Assembly (NCBI GenBank): GCA_009823505.1
Contig: VZQC01009573.1
Span: 501,330 to 565,329 of the forward strand
From: Rhizomys pruinosus
Taxonomy: Eukaryota > Chordata > Mammalia > Rodentia > Spalacidae
Reading direction: 5' to 3'
Length of the DNA: 64,000 nucleotides
Below, one piece after another: positions 28,696-39,407 of this stretch. Each line of letters opens with the position of its first letter. The stretch's first letter is position 1. The notes below the pieces were generated by a model. It saw nothing but the letters and a program-made list of their open reading frames with translations, did no database searches and had not been told where the DNA came from. Position numbers and translations under genes: made by a program.

Positions 28696-28869
28696 TTTCA
28701 GGGAGCCGTGGGATGGAGCAGTGCTCCAAAGCTCAGAATGGTAAGATGCAGCTTCCTTCCTAGGCTCTAGGAGAAAAGGACTGGAGCAGTTAAGGGGCTG
28801 CTGTATCAGCTGCTGTGACTGTGATGATTATCTGAGCTAAACACTTTATAAAGAAGAAAGATCTAATTT
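28696..28869. other. Unrecognised sequence
   Basis: No repeat or gene recognised. Confidence 0.4.
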
Positions 28870-29300
28870 GGCTTCTTGGACCTATTGTTTAGGGCACAGA
28901 GTTTCACGTATGACAGGAGCATGTGACATGAGCTGGCTGGAAACAGAAAGACAGGAAGGGGTCCCAATGTGCCCCTCAAAGGCACACCCCCTAACTGCCT
29001 TAGACCAGGCCTCACCTTGAAAAGGCTCCATCTCTCTGAAGAATGTTCCAGGCTGGGGACCAAGCCTTCTGCGCAGGAGCTCGTAAAGTGGGCATGGGAC
29101 CTGAACCGCAGCAGCAGCTGTGTGCAGGCAGCTGCTGCCGGGAGTGCCAGCCTGCAGCAGCTAAAGGCTACCATCTCTTGGTGACCGGGCACTCCTCCCG
29201 TCCTGACGCAGCTTCCCACTGGCTGAACCCTAAAGGAAGGTAAAGGGCAGAACAGCAGGTGATTCTGATGGCATACGTGGATCACAGGACACAGGACATG
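28870..29300. mobile_element. Interspersed rodent repeat fragment, family not named
   Basis: 'ggaaggggtcccaatgtgcc', 'cctcaaaggcacacccccta' and 'ggctggggaccaagccttct' match a common rodent repeat. The GC-rich 'cagcagcagctgtgtgcagg' stretch at 29,110-29,160 is local. ORFs here have no known product. Confidence 0.5.
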
Positions 29301-29349
29301 CTATATCTGGCTGAGCAAACACTCGAAGACAGTGTTTCAAAAAAGAAAA

Positions 29350-29463
29350 AAAGACAGGGGGTGGGAGGGCCTGGGTTTAATTCCTAGGACTTCTGTTGGG
29401 AATTTACTCCAGGAGGTTCTGAGGCTTTTGGCTTCCTCAGCATCTGCATTTCAGTACACACAC

Positions 29464-29498
<35 letters not shown>

Positions 29499-29500
29499 AC
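29350..29500 (+). mobile_element. B2 remnant and (CA)n
   Basis: 'gcctgggtttaattcctagg' and 'gcttcctcagcatctgca' are degraded B2. (AC)n covers 29,468-29,497. Confidence 0.65.
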
Positions 29501-29582
29501 ATACATGTACCCTTAAAAAAACTAACAAGAGAAATCATTCGATTCATTTACTCATTTATTCAACAAGATTCAAGATTTTTGT

Positions 29583-29728
29583 TTTTGGTCTTTTTGAGAC
29601 AGGGTCTCCCTGTAGCCCCAGCTGTCCTGGAACTCACTATGTAGACCAGGCTGGCCTTGAGTTTACAGAGATCTGTTTGCCTTTGCCTCCTGAGTGCTAG
29701 GATTAAAGGCGTGCCCCACCACACCACG
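29583..29728 (-). mobile_element. B1 SINE
   Basis: Full antisense B1. Confidence 0.92.
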
Positions 29729-30135
29729 ATACTCACTTAATTTTAACTTCAGTTTTGACTTAACTTACTTTCCCCAACAGCTAATGGCCTCAGTGTACTC
29801 ATTACTGGGCTTAGATAGCCAAGGGAGTTGGTGCTCGGAGGTTCTGGTGTGCTGGGCACCTCTGCCTAATGAGAAGAGAAGCTGGGCTCAGTCCAGCAGC
29901 CCCTCCAGAGCTGGCCCGCTTACCCTGACCTCCCGGCGCCTCTATGGTATTCCTGTGACGTACAGGTGGGACTCCGTCACTTGCACAGGTGAATCTGAAG
30001 TCAGGCACGGTGGTCAGTTCAGTGCTGCTCTTTGTCCCTCACCCTTCCTTTCTCCATCCTGCTCTCCCTCTGTCCTAAACCATGGGTGGACTACTGCTTA
30101 CACACTATTTCCAGCCTTCTACAAAAATTGTTTTC
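29729..30135. other. Single-copy sequence
   Basis: SINE-free, moderately GC-rich at 29,890-30,000 with a few CpGs. No recognised protein. An exon cannot be excluded. Confidence 0.4.
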
Positions 30136-30136
30136 T

Positions 30137-30355
30137 AGGGCTGGAGAGATGGCTCAGCAGTTAAGATCACTGGCTGCTCTTGCAGGGGACGCAGGTTCAG
30201 TTCCCAACACCCACATGGTGACTAACAATTGTCCGTAACGCTAGTTCCAGAGGGTCTGGTGCCTTCTTCCTTCCTCCTTGGGCACTGCATGACAGAGGTT
30301 CAGTTACACACATGCAGACATAACACTCATACACATAAAATAAAAATAATAAATG
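30137..30355 (+). mobile_element. B2 SINE
   Basis: Sense B2, 'agggctggagagatggctca' to 'aaataaaaataataaatgag'. Confidence 0.92.
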
Positions 30356-30429
30356 AGGGGCAGGAGCAAGATGGTTCAGTGGATATAGCCACCTGCTGCC
30401 AAGCCTGGCAGTCTGAATTTAACTCCTGG

Positions 30430-30941
30430 TGTGCTGGATAGCTTTAGTGTCGACTTGACACACCTGGGTTGAGGGAGCCTCAATTGGGGAATTGGCTCCA
30501 CTGGACTGGCCTGTGGCCACATCTGTGGAGTATCATCTTGATTGTTGGGCAATGTAGGAGGGCTCAGCCCACTATGGGTGGTGCCACCTCTGGGCAGGTT
30601 GTTGTGTACAGTATAAGAGGGCAGGCAGGGCATGGGCCGGGGGTGGGGGTGGATCAGGATCGGGATCGGGATCGGGATCGGGATCGGGATCGGGATCGGG
30701 ATCGGGATCGGGATCGGGATCGGGATCGGGATCGGGATCAGGATCAGGATCAGGATCAGTAAGCAGCGTTCCTCCATGGCCTGTGCTTCAGCAACTGCCT
30801 CCAGGTTCCTGCCCTGAGTTCCTACCTTGAGCTCCCCAAGTGATGAACTGTGACCCCGGAGATGTGAGCTGAATTCCTTTCCTCCCCAAGTTGGTGTCAG
30901 TCAGAGTGTTTTGTCACAGCAATGGAAGACAAACTAGAACA
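30430..30941 (+). mobile_element. Solo LTR, ERVL/MaLR-like, with hexamer expansion
   Basis: TGTGCTGGATAG...CTAGAACA, flanked by cctgg (30,425-30,429) and cctga (30,942-30,946), a 4-of-5 match. Keeps 'tacagtataagagggcagg' (TATA-like) at about 30,607. The hexamer array at 30,651-30,757 sits where other copies have 'gccaggggagcaagccagt'. Confidence 0.87.
30651..30757. repeat. (GGATCG)n hexanucleotide array, about 18 units
   Basis: One ggatca unit, about 13 ggatcg units, then about four ggatca units. Edge units are diverged and central ones identical, the usual pattern of slippage. Each central unit adds a CpG and a GATC. DR- or GI-repeat ORFs across it are not genes. Confidence 0.96.
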
Positions 30942-31054
30942 CCTGAGAAGGAAAAAACTGACTCCTGTGGATTGTCCTCTGCTTCCACACGAATGTTGTT
31001 GCATGAGTGATTGAGATGCACATACAACATACCTTTCTTTTATAAATATGGGTT

Positions 31055-31280
31055 TGATCTTTTTTAAAATTTATTATTTTGTGTATGAATGTACTGTCTG
31101 CATGTAGATTGGTGCACCCATATCGTGCAATGCTGCGGAGGTCAGAAGAGGGTGTCGGATTCCACTGGAACTGGAGTTAAAGACGGTTCTCAACCGCCAT
31201 GTGGGTGCTGGGGATCAAACCTGGGTCCTCTGCAAGAGCAGAGTGTGCTCTTAACCACTAGGCCATCTCTCCAGCCCCCC
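31055..31280 (-). mobile_element. B2 SINE
   Basis: Antisense B2 with the 'ctaggccatctctccagccc' head and no 17-bp duplication. Confidence 0.93.
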
Positions 31281-31306
31281 AACATAATCTTTAAAAATGT
31301 AATTTT

Positions 31307-31708
31307 GCAGGCTGGAGAGATGGCCTAGCGGTTAAGAGCGCCGATCACTCTTACAGAGGACCCGGGTTCAATCCCCAGCACCCACATGGCGGCTGAGAAC
31401 CGTCTGAAACTCCAATCCAGGAGAACTCCAGTTCCAGGGGAATCAGACACCCTCTTCTGACCTTCGCAGCATTGCACGACACGGGTGTACACACTTGCAT
31501 GCAGACAGTACAGTCATACACATACAGAAATAAATAAATTTAAAAAAAGACAGACAAAAAAAATGTAATTTTGCTGGGTGTCTTTAATCCCTGCACTTGG
31601 AAGGCAGAGGCAGTCAGATCTCTGTGAGTTCAAGGCCAGCCTGGTCTACGTAGTAAGTTCCAGGACAGCTGGGGCTATAGGGAAACCCTGTCTCAAAAAC
31701 AACAACAT
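31307..31708 (+). mobile_element. B2 (17-bp-duplication type) then B1, sharing one thrice-repeated target
   Basis: B2 at 31,307-31,558 and a 5'-shortened B1 at 31,574-31,708. The target aaaaatgtaatttt occurs at 31,293-31,306, 31,559-31,572 and 31,709-31,722. The simplest history is B1 insertion, then B2 insertion into the left copy of the same target. Confidence 0.93.
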
Positions 31709-31789
31709 AAAAATGTAATTTTAAAGAGTGGAGAGGCAATCGAGGAAGACATTCTCATGGCAACCATTGGCTTCCATGTGTCCCCCAAA

Positions 31790-31998
31790 CTGGGCAAGTA
31801 CACCCCCCAACATGCACACATACTTCATACACATGTAAGCACACATACACCACACATATGCAAATATGCATACACCATGTATAGGCGTATATACGTACAT
31901 CACACGCAAACATTCATACACATGCAAACATATGCACTACACAAATGCACACACATAGGCATATTCCACACATGCAAACATGCATGCAATGCACACAG
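31790..31998. repeat. Degenerate CA-rich sequence
   Basis: Irregular 'cacacata', 'catgcaaac' and 'catacac' units over about 200 bases with no fixed period. Confidence 0.85.
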
Positions 31999-32014
31999 AG
32001 AGAAAAAATTAAAA

Positions 32015-32160
32015 AGCAAGCTAGGTGTGGTGGCCCATGCCTTTAATTCTAGCACTTGGGAGGCAGAGGCAGGCGGATCTCTGAGTTCAAGGCCAGCCTG
32101 GTCTACCGAGTGAGTTCCAGGACAGCCAGAGCTACAGGGAGACCCTGTCTCAAAAAGTCC
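32015..32160 (+). mobile_element. B1 SINE
   Basis: Full sense B1 from 'gctaggtgtggtggcccatg'. Confidence 0.92.
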
Positions 32161-32468
32161 CCACCCCCAAAGAAAGCTAGAAGGACAGCTTTCACAGATA
32201 CATGGAAGGCATACCACAGAAGGAGCAGGAGCACCCCAGAAGGGGACTTCGGGCCCCACTGAGGAGGTAGGTGTAGAGGTGCTCCCACTGAACTCAGAAC
32301 TTTGTGGACTTGGAACCCCTGCAGGTCACCTTCTTCAGACAAAAGCAGTCTTGGACCACTGAGGCAAAGTTGAGAACACTCAGGAAACAACTTTCTATAA
32401 GGAGTGGGGTCCCAAAAGCCATGGAGAAGGCTTCTGTCCTTGAGCTACCTGACTAGGATTTCATCTAA
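32161..32468. other. Single-copy sequence
   Basis: SINE-free. No gene recognised on either strand. Confidence 0.4.
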
Positions 32469-32978
32469 GGGAAAATGGACGATCCCTCAACTTTTAAGAT
32501 TATTTTTCATCTTTTGTTTTAATGTACAAGAGTATTTTGCCTGCATGTATGTAATACACTCATAGTGTGCAGTGCTTTCAGAGGCCAGAACAGGCTGTTG
32601 GATTCCCCGGCACCAGAGTTACTATCTTGTTGGCTGCCACGTGGGTGCTGGGAATGAAACCTGGGTCCTCTGGGAGAACAGTTAATGGCCTTAACTCTGA
32701 ACCATGTCTCCAGCTCCTCACCCCACTTTATTACTTTTTTAGACAGGTTCTCACTATGCAGCCCTGGCTGGCCTGGAACTCACTACATAGTCCAGGCTAG
32801 CTGGCCTCAAACCCACAGAGACCAAACTGTTTCTTCCTTCCGAGAGCTGGAGTTAAAGGTATGTGCCACCAGGCTGGCCACACCCCCCCTTTTGTTTGGG
32901 TCTTTTTGAGCTCCACCTGCCTCTGCCTCCCCAGTGCTGGGACTAAAGGTGTGTGCTACCATGCCTGGCCTGGGCCCT
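32469..32978 (-). mobile_element. B3 SINE and two B1 fragments
   Basis: B3 antisense at 32,480-32,718 ('tgcctgcatgtatgtaatac', 'gtgggtgctgggaatgaaac'); old B1 at 32,735-32,880; truncated B1 at 32,905-32,970. Confidence 0.82.
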
Positions 32979-33432
32979 CTTTTTTAAATGAATGACTACC
33001 TGCAGCCCATGTTTGGGGTACTTTTATCACTTTCAGCTGAATCTAGTCTTTGCTAATACATATAAACATTTAGCAGTGAAGCTTGGATTTGAACCAGCTC
33101 ATTTTTCCCCCCTTCTAAAACCCTTGTTATTTTCAGTAAATTACTCTTCTTCCCATTAACGTTTAGAGAAAATGGCAGCTGTACACTATTAAGGCTTAGC
33201 AAGGGACACTAAATCAAAATATCAATAGCCACTAAGAGCTTTCACTGGAGTGCACAGATAAATATTTAAGAACATCTAGACTCAGGACTTTTAAAGTGAA
33301 TATTAACATTGGAACTGTGCTATAAACTGAATTAAAAAAAAAAAACAAAACAACAAATACAAAGTACAGACAAAAACACCCCAAGGGAGCACTATTTTAA
33401 TTTCAGGAGTATTCGTATCTTTTGTGATGTGG

Positions 33433-33465
<33 letters not shown>

Positions 33466-33745
33466 GAAGCTATGAAAAAATAACATTTACTTTCAAGGCT
33501 CTAGTTTTACAGTGGAGGTAAAAGAAATCTTAACCCAACAGCACACTGTGTCTCTTGCACTTCTGGTAAGAAAATCGACTGACAGCCAAGGCCACAGCAC
33601 TGGGCTGGATGGCAATGGGCCTGGCCGCCAGGGTGCAGGGCTGAGGGGATCATGGGTGTGGGTGTGCACTAGGAGGGGCCCAGCAGTTCTTCAACTCCAT
33701 TGCAGGTGGCCAGTGTTAGAGGAAAATTTTTTCTGGTTTATTTTT
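32979..33745. other. SINE-free sequence, possible conserved noncoding element
   Basis: A low-repeat block. 33,010-33,330 is AT-rich with 'ggtacttttatcactttcag', 'aaatatcaatagccactaag' and 'aatatttaagaacatctaga', and has no repeat signature, the look of conserved noncoding DNA. (CA)n lies at 33,440-33,465. No ORF of interest. Confidence 0.4.
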
Positions 33746-33898
33746 TGGAAACAAGGTATCATGTAGCCCAGGCTGGCCTCCAACTTGCTAAACATCTGAG
33801 TGACTTGGATTCCTGATGATCCCATCTCTGCTTCTGATGCTGGGATCATGGCTGTATGCACCATGCTGAACTCTAGTTGGAACTTCATTTATTTATAT

Positions 33899-33929
<31 letters not shown>

Positions 33930-34335
33930 TTTTCTGGTCTTTTCAAGACAAGGTCTCCCTGGAGCTCCAGGTTGTCCTGAAACTCACTATGTAGACCAGG
34001 CTGGCCTTGAACTCACAAAGATCCGCCTGCCTCTGCCTCCCAAGTGCTAGGATTAAAGGCATGCGCCACCACGCCCAGCTATATTTATTTTTTTATTGTT
34101 GTACATGTAGGTACATGCTTGTTTCATGGCTTCTGGATGTCAGAGGGCAACTTTACAGTCAGTTCTGTCCTTTCACCTTTTTGTGGGTTCCAAGGGTTGA
34201 ACTGGGGTCAATATGTTTGAGTAGCAAGTGATATTTCTGGACGTAGACAAGGCTGGCCTTGAACTCACAGAGATCTGCCTGCCTCTGCCTCCTGAGTGCT
34301 GGGATTAAAGGTGTACACCACCACACCCAGCTTTT
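33746..34335 (-). mobile_element. B4, B1, B3 and B1 SINE series with (TTTA)n
   Basis: Old B4-like 33,746-33,875; (TTTA)n 33,890-33,932; full B1 33,945-34,082; B3-like 34,095-34,230; truncated B1 34,238-34,335. All antisense. Confidence 0.82.
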
Positions 34336-34660
34336 TTTTTTAAGCCAATTTTTTATTGAATTTTTGTGCATTTCATACATTTCTCTTTTTTCATACAACA
34401 TTTCTCAATCAAATTTAGATCCATTCCCCCTTCCTTGTCCCTCACCCCACCAGAGCTCATGCATCATGCATTCTGCCATACATGTCTTTCATCTTTTTCT
34501 CAGTCTTTTTTTTTTTTAATTTTTGATGCAAAAGTTTACTGTTTTGGGCAGAAGTTTACTGTTTCAGTTCTTTGACACAGTCTTTGTTGTTGTTCCTTCC
34601 AATTTGCATCACTCTAAAATATGCATATATGCATGCCACACATATATCAAGATTATGACG
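34336..34660 (-). mobile_element. Probable L1 3'-UTR fragment
   Basis: Antisense counterpart of 26,481-26,775. Read on the minus strand it ends 'aattcaataaaaaattggc' and then A residues. The G-rich tract and 'gacatgtatggcagaatgca' are shared. Confidence 0.55.
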
Positions 34661-34689
34661 TCTTAGGTTTTAGCAACCTCAGCTTATGA

Positions 34690-35010
34690 TTTCTTTTTTT
34701 TTTTTTTATTAGGCTGAAAGATATCATGTTTTCCTTAAGGAAGTGTTTGAAGGCTTCTCCTTGGCAAGCCCAAACAACCATCACTCCTGCCCTGTGCTCC
34801 ACACTGGGGTCTTTCCTAGCAAGTGACATTTCTTGCTGAGCCTTCTCCCCACTTGGCTGAACTTTAGAAACCCAAACATTCAACTTTATTTCTCTTCCTA
34901 GGGGTTATGTCCCCTCTTGAAATTTCTTCTTTGACACTTGTATGTTCATGGAACATTTCTGTAGAGACTGAATCATTTCAGAATGTTGTTGATGTGTATT
35001 CATCATAAAG
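34690..35010 (-). pseudogene. Possible processed transcript insertion, 3' end only
   Basis: On the minus strand the sequence ends 'cagcctaataaaaaaaaa' at about 34,710-34,693, an AATAAA overlapping a poly(A) run, as at the 3' end of an mRNA-derived copy. A 76-codon minus-strand ORF (34,653-34,883) lies over it; its product is not recognised. No target duplication was confirmed, so an L1-mediated copy of an unknown 3' UTR is only one reading. Confidence 0.35.
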
Positions 35011-35094
35011 GATGTGGTCATCCCAGCCAGTGGGGCTCTGGGAGGATTTGCTCTGCTGTCCGGGGCTCTAACCTTGGAGATTTGGGAAATAGGT

Positions 35095-35310
35095 GAAGCA
35101 GGGGCTGGAGTGGACAGAGTGTTTGCCTGGCATATAAAAGGCCCTGGGTTCAGGCTCTAGCACCTTACAAACAGGGCATGGTGGCCGCCTGTAATCCCAG
35201 CACTTGGGAGCTAGAGGCAGGAGGATGCAGAGTTCAAGGTTATCATTAGGTACATAATGAGTATGAGGCCAGGCTGGGCTACCGAGACCCTATCTGGGAG
35301 GTAGGGGAGG
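35095..35310 (+). mobile_element. B4 SINE (ID head fused to B1)
   Basis: ID-like 'cagagtgtttgcctggcata' and 'ccctgggttcaggctctag' pass into B1-like 'gtaatcccagcacttgggag', 'ggcaggaggatgcagagttc'. Confidence 0.82.
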
Positions 35311-35424
35311 ATATAAGCCATTCCATGAGAGCCCACCATGAGAGCTCTAAGTCTACACTTCTGCTGTGCATGTACCAGTGAGTTCTTGGCAGGAGGCAGG
35401 TCACCTTCTCTGCCTGAAACCTTC

Positions 35425-35731
35425 CCCTGCACACACACCACACTGTGCACACACTACACTGCCGCACATGCCACACTGTGTGCACACGCCACACTATGCA
35501 CACACCACACTGCACCCCGTATTCTGTGCATACCAAACTCTGTTCACACACTGCATACTGATTTCCACACTGACCCCACTGCTTACACACTGCATTCTAC
35601 ACACATCACACTCCATGCACATACCACATTCAGCCCCCACATACTACCGTGTGTACACAAACTCCAAGCTCACACCACATTCTGCACACACCACACTCTG
35701 TGGGCATGACATCCCATGCTGACATCACACT

Positions 35732-35765
<34 letters not shown>

Positions 35766-35770
35766 CATGC
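35425..35770. repeat. Degenerate CACAC minisatellite
   Basis: Irregular 'cacaccacactgtgcacac'-type units of about 12-22 bases, ending in a clean (CA)n at 35,738-35,762. ORFs rich in H and T across it are artefacts. Confidence 0.88.
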
Positions 35771-36100
35771 TATACATACAGATCCCAGTGCACACACTTC
35801 CACAATCTCATTTTGGTCCCTGTGCTATTATTTCAAGTCACTCCTTCCATTTGCCCCCTTCTGGGCCAGCCCTGTTTCTGCAGTAATCCAGGATCGACGT
35901 CCACTCCTGGAAGCCCTTCCAGTTTGCTGCAGTCTAAGCCAGTAGCTCTTCCTAGCACAGCAGCCCCACATCTTCAGGAACAAGGAGCTTGTCAGACCCT
36001 TGTGCTGGGAGCTCTGGTGCCCAGTGCCTCCTATTCTCAAGTCCTTCTCTGACATGGGCTCAGGTTGGCTACTCCTAGGCCATACCCTCCCCCCCAACTA
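35771..36100. other. Single-copy sequence
   Basis: SINE-free, balanced base composition. No recognised exon. Confidence 0.4.
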
Positions 36101-36490
36101 GGGGTTGGGGTCTGGGTAGCCTTCTCAGATCGGGCTGGGCTGGTGGAAACTCCAACAGCTACACAGGAAAGTGACTGTGAGTCTGAGGCAGGAGGGTTGC
36201 AGAGTCCCAGGCCAGCATGGCTCATAATGAAAGCCAGTTTCATACCCTTCCTCATCTCAAAAAGAAAGAACTGATTTATCCTTTCAGAGTCAGGTACTTA
36301 AAGTCGTCCCTTGTAGGAGTTGTCTTCTGCTAGCAGGAGATATCAAGCTCCACCTGGCCTTGAGCAGATGTGGCCTTGGCTTTACCTCCAAGAGGGAGAA
36401 ATCCCTGCTAGCCACATGACTGCATGCAGAATAATGCATTCCAGTGAGAATGAGAATATGAAGAAAAACTTCAAAGTATTAAAACTATTA
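36101..36490 (+). mobile_element. Old B4-like SINE and flanking single-copy DNA
   Basis: 36,120-36,265 has 'gactgtgagtctgaggcagg', 'agtcccaggccagcatggct' and 'catctcaaaaag'. The rest is unrecognised. Confidence 0.5.
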
Positions 36491-36702
36491 TTATTATTTT
36501 ATGTGTATTGCTTACTTGTAGGTAGGTACACCCATGTCATGAAATGCCCTCAGAGGTCAAAAAGAGTGTGTCAGATCCCTTGGAACTGGAGCTATGGAGG
36601 TTGTTAGTTGCCATGTGGGTGCTGGGAATCAAACCTGGGTCCTTTGCAAGAGCAGCCAATGCTCTTAACTGCTGAGCCATCTCTCCAGCTCCTTAGAACT
36701 AT

Positions 36703-36745
<43 letters not shown>

Positions 36746-37040
36746 TTTTTGAGGCAGTGTCTCCCTGTAGCCCCAGCTGTCCTGGAACTTACTATGTAGA
36801 CCAGGCTGGCCTTGAACTCACAGAGATCTGCCTGCCTCTGCCTTCAGAGTGCTGGAATTAAAGGTGTGTGCCACCATACTTGGCACTATTTATTTTTTTG
36901 CAGACAGGGTCTTCCTGTAGCTTCGGCTGTCCTGGAACTCACTATGTACTTCAGGCTGGCTTTCATCTCACAGAGTCCACCTGCCTCTGCCTCCTGAGTT
37001 CTGGGATTAAAAGTGCTGGCTGCCATTCTCAGCTAAAGAT
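36491..37040 (-). mobile_element. B3 and two B1 SINEs with (TTTA)n
   Basis: B3 36,495-36,693; (TTTA)n 36,699-36,748; B1 36,750-36,885; B1 36,899-37,035. All antisense. Confidence 0.9.
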
Positions 37041-37059
37041 AAAACTAAGAATTTGAAGA

Positions 37060-37575
37060 TGAGGCTAGGCATGGTGAAGCAGGCCTTTAATCCCAGCACT
37101 TGGGACATGGAGGCAGGAGGACTGGAAGCCCAAGGTCACCCTCAGCTAAGTAAGACTTTGCCTTTGTAGTCAAGAGCAAGTACTGCTCTGGCAGAGGATC
37201 TGAGTTCAGTACCCACGTTAGATGGCTTACCACCACCAATAACTCTAGGTCCAGGGGTATCTGACACCTCTGGCCTCCTCTGTACTTACACTCAGGTACA
37301 CATACCCAGATTCAATCATGCATACATAATTAAAAATAAGATAAATTAGGGGCTGGAGAGGTGACTCAGCAGTTAAGAGCACTGGCTGCTCTTACAGGGG
37401 ACCTGAGTTTGAGTCCCAGCACCCATGTGGCGGCTAACAACTGTCCTTAGCTCCAGCTTCAGGAGAATCTGATGCTGTCTTCTGACTCCAAGGGCATTGC
37501 ATGACATGGGTCCACTTACATACATGTAGGCAATACATTCGTACACATAAAATAAAAATGATAAACAAAATATTA
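37060..37575 (+). mobile_element. B1/B4 fragment and two B2 SINEs
   Basis: B1-like 37,063-37,150 ('gctaggcatggtgaagcagg'); diverged B2 37,155-37,345; clear B2 37,349-37,575 ('aggggctggagaggtgactc'). Confidence 0.85.
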
Positions 37576-37734
37576 AAAAAAGAGGACAAATCTTAAAAAA
37601 GACTGCCCCAAACAAAGCAAACACCATCACCGCCACCAAAGCTAATTCAAGACTGACTACACAGAACATCCATGCCCAGCCTGCTTCCCTTCTGAAGACA
37701 GGGACAAGTATCTCTGAGAGGGCTCTGTGCACCT

Positions 37735-37860
37735 GAAGCTTTTGTGAGATCTGCTTATTTAATCTTCCAGGCAGGTTTCTAAGCCTCAATATCCCTACCG
37801 TTTTACAGGTCCAGGAAGAACAGAAGAAACACAATGCCTGCCCAAGATGGCTGGCCTCTA
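37735..37860 (-). mobile_element. Possible MIR SINE fragment
   Basis: 'gcttatttaatcttccaggc' and 'taccgttttacaggtccagg' resemble the MIR end 'cattttacagatgaggaaac' in antisense. It is ancient and weak. Confidence 0.4.
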
Positions 37861-37937
37861 AGTGGGTGGAGTGCGGCTCCAGCCCAGCAGTCTGCCCAAC
37901 GCTGGAATTCTTACCTTGCCTTCAGATTAAGGCTCCT

Positions 37938-38100
37938 TTTTTTTTTTTTTTTTTGGTCTTTTCGAGACAGGGTTTCCCTGTAGCTCCAGCTGACCTGGCA
38001 CTCGCTCTGTAGACCAGGCTGCCCTTGAACTCACAGAGACCTGCCTGCCTTTGCCTCCTGAGTGCTGGAATTAAAGGCGTGCACAACCACGCCCAGCCAG
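37938..38100 (-). mobile_element. B1 SINE with target duplication
   Basis: Full antisense B1. 'cagattaaggct' before it and 'cagattaggact' after it are a diverged target duplication. Confidence 0.9.
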
Positions 38101-38445
38101 ATTAGGACTCTTAATAGAATAGGCCCAGGTTAGGCAAAAACTGGGTTGGACAGCCAAGTGTTTATGTCTCCTGGGAGTCCAGCTGGCCAAGGGATCTTCA
38201 GTGACCGCTCCTCTCCCAACTTGGCCAGTGCTTCAAGGCGAGGTGCCTACCAGTTTAGGAGCTGTGCCTGGGGTCAGCTGAAACGGCAGAGTTGGCACCC
38301 CTCAGGTGCCTCCTAATTAACTCTGGGAACATACAGTCCCTTCTGGGTTTTAAGGCTGGTCCATCGAGTTACAGAAGGATTTGGTGAGCAGTACTAGGTG
38401 TCAGCCAGACCTGGGATGACCTTCTAGAACTTGACTTCTGTTCTT
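38101..38445. other. SINE-free single-copy sequence
   Basis: Balanced composition. 'gtgcctcctaattaactctg' is a homeodomain-type AT core in otherwise GC-rich DNA. Candidate conserved element, not demonstrated. Confidence 0.35.
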
Positions 38446-38595
38446 TTTTGGTCTTTTCGAGACAGGGTCTCTCTGTAGCCTCTGCTGTCCTGGAACTCAC
38501 CCTGTAGACCAGGCTGGCCTTGAACTCACAAAGATCTGCCTGCCTCTGCCTCCCAAGTGCTAGGATTAAAGGCGTGCGCCACCACACCCGGCTTG
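38446..38595 (-). mobile_element. B1 SINE
   Basis: Full antisense B1. 'cttgacttc' occurs before and after it as a short target duplication. Confidence 0.92.
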
Positions 38596-38677
38596 ACTTC
38601 AGTTGTTTTCAGTGTCTACATCTGTTGACTCCCTTCTCGTTTACTTCACTGAAAATGGCCAGGATCTTTGAGAACAG

Positions 38678-38842
38678 TTTTTTTTTTTTTTTTTTGGTGT
38701 TTTCGAGACAGCGTCTCCCTGTAGCCCCAGCTGACCTGGAACTCACTCTGTAGACCAGGCTGGCCTTGAACTCACAAAGATCCGTCTGCCTCTGCCTCCC
38801 GAGTGCTAGGATTAAAGGCGTGCGCCACCACGCCTGGCTTGA
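38678..38842 (-). mobile_element. B1 SINE with target duplication
   Basis: Full antisense B1. 'ttgagaacagtttttt' precedes its T-run and recurs at about 38,839-38,854. Confidence 0.93.
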
Positions 38843-38954
38843 GAACAGTTTTTTGAAAAAAAATGACTGACTCCCCTCAATCACCGCTTCTCATGCCCTG
38901 TCAGCAGGTGTCACTGTGAAGTGAAGTAATTGGAAGGTAACGCTAGCTTATGAT

Positions 38955-39325
38955 CAGTAAATCTCAGGCTTGCCTAGCATGCACGAAGCCCTGGGTTGTA
39001 CCCTCAGCACTGCATAAACCAGGCATAGCAGCCCAGACCTTTAATCCCAGCACTCAGGAGGTAGAGGCAAGAGGATCAGGGGAGCTGGAGAAACAGCTCA
39101 GCAGCAAGGACACTGGCTGCTCTTAGGGACCTGTGCTCAGTTCCCAGCACCCACGTGTGGCTGCCTGGAACTCCAGATGGGTACTGCACAACATGAATGT
39201 GCAGGGAAGACACTCGTACACATGAAATAAATAAAAGAAAATTTAAAAAAGGGGATCAGGAGTTCAAAGTTTGAGGCCGTCTGCGGCTGTATGAGATCCT
39301 GAGACAAAGCAAAACAAAGAAAATG
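38955..39325 (+). mobile_element. B4 SINE split by a B2 SINE
   Basis: ID head 'gcttgcctagcatgcacgaa' and B1-like body to 39,078; B2 at about 39,080-39,250 ('gagctggagaaacagctcag'); the B4 resumes 'ggggatcaggagttcaaagt'. The 'aggggatcagg'-type target is repeated. Confidence 0.82.
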
Positions 39326-39352
39326 AAAGTGGCATTAACACGTGGAGATAGC

Positions 39353-39404
<52 letters not shown>
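39353..39404. repeat. (TG)n microsatellite
   Basis: About 23 TG units with one interruption (TA). Confidence 0.96.

Positions 39405-39407
<3 letters not shown>

Larger units (their letters stand above)
30356..31025 (+). mobile_element. B3-type SINE split by an LTR
   Basis: Left half 30,356-30,429 ('agcaagatggttcagtggat', 'ctgctgccaagcctggcagt'), right half 30,942-31,025 ('cctgagaaggaaaaaactga', 'gattgtcctctgcttccaca'). The LTR sits between them. Confidence 0.8.

Noticed and set aside
30469..30817. ORFs with (DR)n, (GI)n or (PI)n repeats
   Set aside because: They translate the GGATCG hexamer array inside an LTR.
36600..36799. tRNA genes suggested by B-box-like 'gggttcgatcccc' sequences
   Set aside because: Every such site I examined lies inside a B2, B3, B4 or ID SINE, all tRNA-derived; no free-standing cloverleaf was found.
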